Shown: positions 53,470 through 60,038 of the stretch, one piece after another
Position numbering within the stretch: the first letter of the stretch is position 1
Layout: every line of letters begins with the position of its first letter
From: DATFCK01 sp963728975
GTDB taxonomy: Bacteria; Verrucomicrobiota; Verrucomicrobiia; Chthoniobacterales; UBA10450
NCBI GenBank assembly: GCA_963728975.1
Contig: CAVSMF010000001.1
Location: 1,240,001-1,304,000 of the forward strand
Direction of reading: 5' to 3'
Length of the DNA: 64,000 bases
Position numbers and translations under genes: made by a program
Notes under the pieces: generated by a model
The model's input: only the letters and a program-made list of their open reading frames with translations
Databases searched by the model: none
Told to the model about the DNA's origin: nothing

Positions 53470-54298
53470 ACCGGGCAGAGACAAAACGGAGCCTACCTGA
53501 ATAATCGTTTTTCGTCTGAATGTCTTTGTATTTTTTTTCCGTCAAAAAGGCCAGGAGCGCTTCACTCTGGTCCGCGCCTATTTCCAGGGCAAGCAGTCCA
53601 CCGGGCTGCAATCGTGCCGGAGCCTGTTCGATAAGGGAGAAAAGCAATTCGTCGCCTCGTTCGCCGCCGAACAGGGAAATTTCGGGATCGTGCAATACTT
53701 CACGGGAAAGGTTTGGGCGATCGGACATGGGGATGTAAGGAAGATTCGCAACGATCAGGTCGAATCTTTCAGCGAGATTTTCCAGCAAATTGCCTTTCCT
53801 GAATTGGATGCGCTGGTCCAGGCCCAGGCAGGCTGCATTTTCGCGGGCCAGGTCCAGAGCTTCCTCGGCGATATCCACCGCGTAAACGTGCAATTCCGGG
53901 AATTGTGCTGCCAGGGTAAGCGCGATCACCCCCGAACCGGTTCCGACGTCGAGGATCGCGGATTGCGGATTGCGGATTACGGATTGGAGCAGCTCCACCA
54001 GTTCTTCGGTCTCGGGGCGGGGGACCATGGCCCGTTTGTCGCACAGGAAAGTTTGGCCGCAGAACTCGACCGTGCCGAGCAAATGCTGGAGCGGTTCGCC
54101 CTGGCCGCGTCGCCTAACCAGGTCGCGCAGCGGAACCAGTTCCGCTTCGGCGAGATCGCCTTCAAATCCGAGATAGAGATCTAGCCTTTTCTTTCCGAGC
54201 ACATGCGACAGCAGATGCTCGGCGTTCAGGCGCGCGCTCTCGACGTTTCTCTTTTCCAGGTAAGCAGTGCTGGAGCGCAGCACTTCAAGGAGCGTCAT
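53462..54298 (-). CDS. prmC: peptide chain release factor N5-glutamine methyltransferase
   Basis: The 278-residue SAM-dependent enzyme methylates the GGQ glutamine of release factors. It has the PrmC N-domain (ESARLNAEHLLSHVLGKKRL) and SAM motif AILDVGTGSGVIALTLAAQF. The catalytic NPPY-type motif is NLPYIP at FDLIVANLPYIPMSDRP, as in a number of PrmC proteins. Its substrate gene prfA is the next gene upstream, a well-known pairing. The intervening space is filled by a TGTCAT-type inverted repeat. Confidence 0.94.
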   Translation of the reverse strand: MTLLEVLRSSTAYLEKRNVESARLNAEHLLSHVLGKKRLDLYLGFEGDLAEAELVPLRDLVRRRGQGEPLQHLLGTVEFCGQTFLCDKRAMVPRPETEELVELLQSVIRNPQSAILDVGTGSGVIALTLAAQFPELHVYAVDIAEEALDLARENAACLGLDQRIQFRKGNLLENLAERFDLIVANLPYIPMSDRPNLSREVLHDPEISLFGGERGDELLFSLIEQAPARLQPGGLLALEIGADQSEALLAFLTEKKYKDIQTKNDYSGRLRFVSARYG

Positions 54299-54317
54299 GG
54301 GCGATTACTTCTTTTTG

Positions 54318-54398
54318 GTCATTGTGAGCGAAGCGAAGAATCCCGGGACGCTGGGTTAGCATTTCAAAACGGGATCCCTCGCTCTGCTCGGGATGACA
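54318..54398. repeat. TGTCAT-ended inverted repeat between prfA and prmC
   Basis: Left arm GTCATTGTGAGCGAAGCG (from 54318) and right arm, read backwards, TGTCATCCCGAGCAGAGCG (to 54398) make an imperfect stem of about 28 bp with a loop near gttagcatttc. It fills nearly all of the space between the two genes and would form a large hairpin in their transcript. Confidence 0.75.
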
Positions 54399-54402
54399 TC
54401 AC

Positions 54403-55491
54403 TTATGGCGCCGATGGCGCGGCTCCTTCCATTGCCAGCCGCTCGGCCGCGTCTGCCATCTGCAAGGTGCGGATTAGTTCGTCCAGATCGCCGTTCATGA
54501 CCCGGTCGAGATTGTAGAGCGTCAGCCCAATCCGGTGGTCGGTCACTCGATTTTGCGGAAAGTTATAGGTCCGGATTTTTTCCTCGCGCCCGCCGGTGCC
54601 GATCTGGCCGCGGCGTTGAGCGGAATATTTCTCCGCTTCCTCCTGTTGTTTTCGCTCGAGTAAACGGGCCCGCAAAATCGACAAGGCGCGTTCCTTGTTC
54701 TTGATCTGGCTCCGGCCATCCTGGCAACGGACGATCGTCCCGGTCGGGATGTGGAGCACTTGCACGGCGGAATCGGTGGTGTTCACGCCCTGCCCACCGG
54801 GACCTCCGGCGCGAGACACTTCAATTCGCAATTCATCCGGTTTCAGATCGATATCGACATCTTCCGCCTCCGGCAGGACGGCGACGGTGGCAGTAGAGGT
54901 ATGGATACGTCCCTGGGCCTCGGTCGCCGGAACGCGTTGCACCCGATGGACTCCACTCTCGTAGCGCAGCCTGCGGAAAACGGCCTCGCCCGAAACCTTG
55001 AAAATCACTTCCTTGAGTCCGCCGAGTTCGGATGGACTCGATTCCAGGTCCTCGGTTTTCAGACCGGTTGATTCGGCATAGCGATTGTACATCCGGTAAA
55101 GATCGGCCGCGAAAATGGCGGCTTCGTTCCCGCCTGTCCCGGCCCGGATTTCGATTATGGCGTCGCGCTCTTCGGTCTCGTCGGCGGGGAGCAAAGCGAG
55201 GCGCACTTCTCCCTCCAGATTGGCTACTCGTTTTTCCAAGTCCGGAATTTCATCGTCAGCCATGGCCGCGATCTCGACATCGCGCGAACTGGACAGCTCA
55301 CGATTATCGTCGAGCTGCTTCCGGGCGGCTTCGAGTTCCTCCCATTTTCCGAGCAGTTGTTTGATGGCAGCGTGTTCGCGCATGACCTGACCGGCGCGTT
55401 TACGGTTCGAGAACAGGGCCGGGTCGCCCACTTCGGTTTCCAACTCGGCGAAGCGCTCGCGCTTGCGTTGAATTAGGAGATTGAAATCCAT
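54403..55491 (-). CDS. prfA: peptide chain release factor 1
   Basis: The 362-residue RF1 ends translation at UAA and UAG. Features are AIIEIRAGTGGNEAAIFAAD near residue 100, the recognition-loop stretch RVPATEAQGRIHTSTATVAV with PAT near 190, and the catalytic GPGGQGVNTTDSAVQVLHIP with the GGQ that PrmC methylates. ATG 55491 gives MDFNLLIQRKRERFAELE, the family start. A two-hairpin repeat lies just upstream (55497-55550). Confidence 0.96.
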   Translation of the reverse strand: MDFNLLIQRKRERFAELETEVGDPALFSNRKRAGQVMREHAAIKQLLGKWEELEAARKQLDDNRELSSSRDVEIAAMADDEIPDLEKRVANLEGEVRLALLPADETEERDAIIEIRAGTGGNEAAIFAADLYRMYNRYAESTGLKTEDLESSPSELGGLKEVIFKVSGEAVFRRLRYESGVHRVQRVPATEAQGRIHTSTATVAVLPEAEDVDIDLKPDELRIEVSRAGGPGGQGVNTTDSAVQVLHIPTGTIVRCQDGRSQIKNKERALSILRARLLERKQQEEAEKYSAQRRGQIGTGGREEKIRTYNFPQNRVTDHRIGLTLYNLDRVMNGDLDELIRTLQMADAAERLAMEGAAPSAP

Positions 55492-55496
55492 GTTCG

Positions 55497-55550
55497 GTAG
55501 CGGCGCTCCGTGAGCGCCGGAAGAATACGGCGGTGGCACACCGCCGCTAC
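55497..55550. repeat. two-hairpin repeat with GTAGCGGCG/CGCCGCTAC ends
   Basis: The 54-bp element has 9-bp terminal inverted repeats. Inside are two stem-loops: GGCGCT/AGCGCC with loop ccgtg, and CGGCGGTG/CACCGCCG with loop gca. It lies between rpmE and prfA, upstream of the prfA start. A degenerate half of the same type, with GGCGATTC/GAATCGCC, is inside the composite repeat at 26430-26448. Confidence 0.75.
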
Positions 55551-55557
55551 AGCTGAC

Positions 55558-55785
55558 CTAGGCTTTTTTGCCGCCGCGGGCGGCTTTGGTGCTGCCGTAA
55601 CGTCGGGCGAATTTTTCAACCCGCCCGGCGGTATCGACGAACTTCTGTTCACCGGTGAAAAACGGGTGACAAGCGGCACAGATACCGATTTTAATGTCGC
55701 GACGGGTCGACCTGGTATGGTAGACGGCGCCGCAGGCGCAGACGATATCGGTCTGGTGGTATTCAGGATGAATGTCTGCTTTCAT
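55558..55785 (-). CDS. rpmE: 50S ribosomal protein L31
   Basis: The 75-residue protein MKADIHPEYHQTDIVCACGA, then YHTRSTRRDIKIGICAACHP, FFTGEQKFVDTAGRVEKFAR, has the L31 layout. The cysteines at CACG and CAACH show the zinc-binding (C+) form, which usually serves when zinc is plentiful. It is followed by prfA on the same strand, a frequent bacterial order, with the GTAGCGGCG repeat between. Confidence 0.95.
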   Translation of the reverse strand: MKADIHPEYHQTDIVCACGAVYHTRSTRRDIKIGICAACHPFFTGEQKFVDTAGRVEKFARRYGSTKAARGGKKA

Positions 55786-55835
55786 GGTTGGGAGGGAGCG
55801 CGGAATTTACGCACGGAGGCTCGCATTCGCAAGCG

Positions 55836-57230
55836 ATGAAATCGTCTGACCCATTGCTGGTTGCCTGGGAAAAAAAGCTGGCCGATAAACCGGACGCCGC
55901 CGCCATTTTTGAGACCTCCGGCAAAGTTTCCAGGACCTTTGGGGAGATTGCGCGACGGGATCGCCACCTTCAAAACCAGATCGGAGGGCTCGACCGCGGC
56001 GACGTCATTGCCGTGCAAATTGGGAATCATCCCGATTGGCCGGCGGTTATGCTGGCCTGTTTGGGGAAAGGCGCGGTCGTTCTTCCGCTCGAACGTTCGA
56101 TTGGCGACCAAGAGCGCGATGCCGCCCTGAAAATCTGCGGGGCCAAGGCGATCATGGCCGCTGTTTCGGATGATGCCATTGAAGTCGTGCAGTTGAAGCC
56201 CACCGCAGCCCCGCCGGTTTGGGGCAATCCGCCAGCCCTCCTTAAACTGACATCGGGCACCACCGCTTCCCCGCGCGCAGTCCCCTTCCGGAGCGAACAG
56301 CTCCTGGCCGATTGCGATCAGATTTGTCGAACGATGGGGATCACCGACGCGGATCTGAACTTCGGCGTTATTCCAATTTCTCACTCCTACGGCTTCAGCA
56401 ATCTGCTGACGCCATTGCTGGCCCGCGGTGTAACAATGGTGCTGAGCAGCGATCGTCTCCCCCGCGCCGTGCTCTCCGATTTGGACCGAAGCAACGCAAC
56501 TGTGTTTCCCGGAATGCCGCTTTTTTACCAGGCATTCTGCGAAATGAACGAGGTTCCGGCCCTGGCCCGGCTCCGTCTCTGTATCTCCGCGGGCGCGCCG
56601 TTGTCTGCGGCGACGGCAACCAAATTCCGGGAGAAGTTCCGCTTGCCCATTCATTCTTTTTACGGCGCCTCTGAATGCGGCGGAATTTGTTACGACCGCG
56701 ATGGCGAAACTTCGGGGGATGGATTTGTGGGACAGCCAATGGAGGGGGTCGATTTGGAACTGATCGATCCGGATGCGGGCTCCAGCCAAATCCGAGTGCG
56801 CAGCGCTGCTGTGGCTGAAAGCTATTTTCCCGAGGCGGAGAACGCGAAATTGGGGAACGGCATGTTTGTTCCGGACGACCTGCTCAAACGGGGCGGCAAT
56901 GGATTTCGCATCGTCGGTCGGATTTCCGATTTGATTAATGTGGCCGGCAAGAAAGTGAATCCAGCCGAAGTGGAAGCGGAACTGCTTGCCTGCGCCGGGG
57001 TCCGGCAGGCGGTAGTTTTCGGGAGAAAATCGTCGCTGCGGAACGAGGAGGTGGCGGCATGCGTAGTGGCGGAGAGCGGTATTGCCGAAACCGATCTGCT
57101 CCAGTTCTGCCGGGGCCGGCTGAGTCAGTGGCAGGTTCCGAAGCGGATCTTTATGGTTGAGCAAATACCGTCGAACGAGCGGGGCAAGACCAGCCGCCGC
57201 CAGTTGGCGGAGCAGTTTCGGAATCGGTAG
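55836..57230 (+). CDS. AMP-binding acyl-CoA synthetase-like enzyme
   Basis: The 464-residue adenylate-forming enzyme has the phosphate loop LLKLTSGTTASPRAVPFR near residue 145, ISHSYGFSNLLTPLLARGVT, HSFYGASECGGICYDRDGE and the hinge ISDLINVAGKKVNPAEVEAE, with the C-terminal lysine in ERGKTSRRQLAEQF. It would activate a carboxylic acid as acyl-AMP and then form a thioester. The substrate is unknown. At about 460 residues it is shorter than typical fatty-acyl-CoA ligases. It is divergent from rpmE. Confidence 0.88.
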   Translation: MKSSDPLLVAWEKKLADKPDAAAIFETSGKVSRTFGEIARRDRHLQNQIGGLDRGDVIAVQIGNHPDWPAVMLACLGKGAVVLPLERSIGDQERDAALKICGAKAIMAAVSDDAIEVVQLKPTAAPPVWGNPPALLKLTSGTTASPRAVPFRSEQLLADCDQICRTMGITDADLNFGVIPISHSYGFSNLLTPLLARGVTMVLSSDRLPRAVLSDLDRSNATVFPGMPLFYQAFCEMNEVPALARLRLCISAGAPLSAATATKFREKFRLPIHSFYGASECGGICYDRDGETSGDGFVGQPMEGVDLELIDPDAGSSQIRVRSAAVAESYFPEAENAKLGNGMFVPDDLLKRGGNGFRIVGRISDLINVAGKKVNPAEVEAELLACAGVRQAVVFGRKSSLRNEEVAACVVAESGIAETDLLQFCRGRLSQWQVPKRIFMVEQIPSNERGKTSRRQLAEQFRNR

Positions 57231-57334
57231 TCTCGCGGCCGAAGGCCCCTCCCACATTTGAAGCTGCGCCGCCGTCGCGGGACGCGGCACCGGGCCCGGG
57301 CGCTAAGGCAATCGCTCATATATTAAAGGGTGGC

Positions 57335-58219
57335 ATGCGCTTGCCGCCTTGGCAGATTGGAATCATGCCTGGGCTGGAGAAGCGCGAAGCCGATTGGAGC
57401 AAGAAAGTGGCCGCCCCGCCCGAGTCCGCCGTAAAGGTGACGCCGGAACGCGCGGACGAGATCTTCTTGGAAGGACCGCGCTCCCGCTTCGGCGAATTCG
57501 TCACCCTCGTGCGGGTGATGCTCGATTTTCTGCGCGGCTTTCGCGTCCTTCATTTCGTCGGGCCGTGCGTAACGGTTTTCGGTTCGGCCCGGGTCGGGCC
57601 GGAAAATCCGTATTACGACATCGCGCGCAAGATGGGAGCGGCCATTGCCCGCCTCGGTTTCACAGTCATGACCGGAGCCGGCCCGGGTATCATGGAAGCG
57701 GCCAACCGCGGCGCCAAAGAAGTCGGGGGCCGCTCGGTCGGATGCAATATCGAACTTCCGTTTGAGCAAGCGGCCAATCCCTACCTGGATCGGTGTGTTC
57801 GCCTGCATTACTTTTTTGTTCGCAAAGCGCTTCTGGTAAAATATTCCTATGCCTTTGTCATTATGCCCGGAGGCGCGGGCACTCTGGATGAGTTATCGGA
57901 GGCGTTGACTCTGATTCAAACCGGCAAAATCAAAAATTTTCCGATCGTGATCCTGGGACTGGATTACTGGAAGGAGCTGGTTGGCTTTATCGAGAAGATG
58001 GCGAAAACTGGAATGATCGATGCCGCCGATCTAAACTTGATCTACCCGACCGACTCCGTGGACGACGCAATCCGATACATTCGCGAGAAAGCAATTGAGC
58101 CATTTGGCTTGAAGCTGGTTAGTCGGCCGCGCCAGCATGCGGCCTGGCTCGGCGAACAAGGTTTGCCTGTTCCAAACCGAAGAGGCGACAATGCCGGTGT
58201 CTCGGCCGTAGCCCCATAA
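57335..58219 (+). CDS. LOG-family nucleoside monophosphate phosphoribohydrolase-like (TIGR00730)
   Basis: The 294-residue protein has VTVFGSARVGPENPYYDIAR near residue 78, TVMTGAGPGIMEAANRGAKE, and the motif YAFVIMPGGAGTLDELSEAL with PGGxGTxxE. This is the LONELY GUY fold, whose members cleave the base from cytokinin riboside monophosphates or other nucleotides. A start at 57365 (MPGLEKREADWSKKV) is also possible. It begins about 100 bp after the acyl-CoA synthetase. Physiological substrate unknown. Confidence 0.9.
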   Translation: MRLPPWQIGIMPGLEKREADWSKKVAAPPESAVKVTPERADEIFLEGPRSRFGEFVTLVRVMLDFLRGFRVLHFVGPCVTVFGSARVGPENPYYDIARKMGAAIARLGFTVMTGAGPGIMEAANRGAKEVGGRSVGCNIELPFEQAANPYLDRCVRLHYFFVRKALLVKYSYAFVIMPGGAGTLDELSEALTLIQTGKIKNFPIVILGLDYWKELVGFIEKMAKTGMIDAADLNLIYPTDSVDDAIRYIREKAIEPFGLKLVSRPRQHAAWLGEQGLPVPNRRGDNAGVSAVAP

Positions 58220-58226
58220 GCGCAAG

Positions 58227-58598
58227 GTGTACTCGCTCTCATTCGAACAACCGAAAAACCTGCTGGTGATTCGTTACACCGGAAAGCTCACTACCCGCGA
58301 AGTCGAGCAATGCGCGATCGAAATCGGGCCGCTCCTGAGAAAGGCGGAGGCGGGCTTTCAACTTTTGGTGGACCTTTCTCAGCTGGAATCGATGCACCTT
58401 GATTGCGCCCCCAGCATCGGCAAAATCATGGAATTGTGCCGCGACGCCGAAGTAGGAGCAATCGCCCGCGTTATTCCCGATCCCAAGAAAGACATCGGTT
58501 TTCTGATACTCTCCTATTTTCATTATCCCAGCACGATCCCGATTGCGACCTGTCAGACCCTTGATGAGGCGGTGAAAGCGTTGTCGGAGGCAGGCTAA
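58227..58598 (+). CDS. SpoIIAA/STAS-like small protein
   Basis: The 123-residue protein from a GTG start reads YSLSFEQPKNLLVIRYTGKL, TTREVEQCAIEIGPLLRKAE, AGFQLLVDLSQLESMHLDCA, and ends ATCQTLDEAVKALSEAG. The alternation of strands and helices and the LLVDLSQLE segment resemble the STAS/SpoIIAA-like fold of anti-anti-sigma or lipid-related proteins. The usual serine is not certain. It starts 8 bp after the LOG gene, so they are probably co-transcribed. Confidence 0.55.
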   Translation: MYSLSFEQPKNLLVIRYTGKLTTREVEQCAIEIGPLLRKAEAGFQLLVDLSQLESMHLDCAPSIGKIMELCRDAEVGAIARVIPDPKKDIGFLILSYFHYPSTIPIATCQTLDEAVKALSEAG

Positions 58599-58618
58599 AA
58601 GGCGCCGGAATCATTTCG

Positions 58619-59329
58619 ATGAAAAAAGGGGCCGATCCGAAGCAGGTTTGCCAGATCTGCAAACAACCAAAGGCCCCCCATGAACTGCAGCTGGCGGAAT
58701 TGATCAGGCCTTCGCTCCTCGAGTACATCAAACGACAAACCCCGGGGTGGGACGATAAAGGATTCATCTGTTTGACCGATCTCGGGCAATTCCGGAAAGG
58801 GTATGTCAAAGAGGTTCTGGAGGACGAAATCGGCGAGCTCTCCACCTTAGATCAGGAAGTGATCGAGAGCTTGCGGGAGCACGAAATTCTTTCCAGCAAC
58901 CTGAGCGAAGAATTTGAAAAGAAGCTCACCTTCGGGGAGCGGCTGTCGGATCGCATCGCGTCGTTTGGCGGCAGTTGGGGTTTTATCACTTTTTTCGGGG
59001 CGGTTTTAGCGGGGTGGATAACCCTGAACGCAATGTTTCTGGCCAATCGCGGGTTCGATCCTTATCCGTTTATTCTGCTCAACCTCATTCTTTCCTGTCT
59101 GGCGGCGATCCAGGCTCCGGTAATCATGATGAGCCAGAACCGGGCGGAGGCGCGGGACCGGCTGCGAGCCGAGAACGATTACAAGGTGAACCTGAAAGCC
59201 GAGCTCGAGATTCGGCATTTGCACGAGAAAATCGATCACCTGCTGCGTCGGCAGTACAACCGGCTGTTCGAGATTCAACAGATCCAGATCGAGCTCTTGG
59301 AAGAACTTGCCCGCAAACGGGAGCGTTAG
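58619..59329 (+). CDS. DUF1003 membrane protein with N-terminal CxxC motif
   Basis: The 236-residue protein has VCQICKQPKAPHELQLAELI at the start, with a CxxC that may bind a metal. The DUF1003 part follows (SDRIASFGGSWGFITFFGAV, then WITLNAMFLANRGFDPYPFI, LLNLILSCLAAIQAPVIMMS) with two membrane helices. After that is a long charged helix (LRAENDYKVNLKAELEIRHL to the end) likely to form a coiled coil. Function unknown. It starts 20 bp after the previous gene. Confidence 0.88.
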   Translation: MKKGADPKQVCQICKQPKAPHELQLAELIRPSLLEYIKRQTPGWDDKGFICLTDLGQFRKGYVKEVLEDEIGELSTLDQEVIESLREHEILSSNLSEEFEKKLTFGERLSDRIASFGGSWGFITFFGAVLAGWITLNAMFLANRGFDPYPFILLNLILSCLAAIQAPVIMMSQNRAEARDRLRAENDYKVNLKAELEIRHLHEKIDHLLRRQYNRLFEIQQIQIELLEELARKRER

Positions 59330-59356
59330 CCGGCTCGTTTCAAGGGGCCGGCCTTC
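59329..59356. terminator. bidirectional terminator hairpin
   Basis: Two copies of the self-complementary GCCGGC (59329-59334 and 59347-59352) flank a 12-base loop and are followed by cttctcttt. It sits in the 30-bp space between the convergent DUF1003 and PAS genes. Confidence 0.5.
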
Positions 59357-59360
59357 TCTT

Positions 59361-59942
59361 TTATCGGCCGTCGAACATCCGGCTTCCCTGGAGCGACGTC
59401 GCCGGCGTTAACTTGAGATGGAGCTGGTCGATCAGAAACTCATCGATCGGAATCCATTTGCCATCGACCTGGATGCGCTTGGTCCAGGTACAAACTTTCA
59501 GCAGATTTTCCTGCAGGGTCTTGATCCGGGCGGCAGCTTCGATCAGCTCCTGTTCTCCCGTCTTTTGCCGGGTGATATCCTGGATCTGGCTGATGAAGAA
59601 GAGCGGCTGATCCGATTGATTGCGGACCAGGGAGACACTTAATAGGACCCAGACGATCGAGCCGTTCTTATGAAAGTACCGTTTTTCCATCTGATAAATC
59701 TGGATTTCGCCGGCCAACAGCTTTTCCAGGTTTGAGAGATCGAGATCCAGATCGTCCGGATGGGTAATATCCTGAAATGTCCGTTTGAGCAGTTCCGCTT
59801 CGCTGTATCCGGTGATCTGGCAAATCGAGCGATTAACCCGCAGCCATTTACCCTCGGGAGAGACCAGGGCCATCCCGATGGCGGCATGTTCGAAGGCGTT
59901 TTGAAACAGGTAATCGGGGGCGAGCGGATTCGCAGACCTCAT
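59361..59942 (-). CDS. PAS-domain protein without an output domain
   Basis: The 193-residue protein has a PAS domain (FEHAAIGMALVSPEGKWLRV near residue 20, then CQITGYSEAELLKRTFQDIT and the PAC part IVWVLLSVSLVRNQSDQP), followed by a helix of the kind that links PAS to kinase domains. The end, KVCTWTKRIQVDGKWIPIDE, matches a conserved tail seen in some PAS proteins of this lineage. No kinase or cyclase part follows. It lies just downstream of the PEGA/SUMF1 kinase on the same strand. Confidence 0.8.
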   Translation of the reverse strand: MRSANPLAPDYLFQNAFEHAAIGMALVSPEGKWLRVNRSICQITGYSEAELLKRTFQDITHPDDLDLDLSNLEKLLAGEIQIYQMEKRYFHKNGSIVWVLLSVSLVRNQSDQPLFFISQIQDITRQKTGEQELIEAAARIKTLQENLLKVCTWTKRIQVDGKWIPIDEFLIDQLHLKLTPATSLQGSRMFDGR

Positions 59943-60038
59943 CGCGTCCCGAGGAAGAGCGAAAAACGTGCTAAATACGGATAAAAGCGGGGCGGCGTCG
60001 TTTTTTTTCCGGGTTTGTCCGGAAGTGTTACTTCTTTG

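Noticed and set aside
52690..53634. 314-codon plus-strand frame opposite murA and prmC
   Set aside because: Both minus-strand genes are complete and conserved; this is a shadow frame.
55782..57290. 502-codon minus-strand frame opposite the acyl-CoA synthetase
   Set aside because: The plus strand carries all AMP-binding motifs in order; the antisense product is Arg/Gly/Pro/His-rich without any domain pattern.
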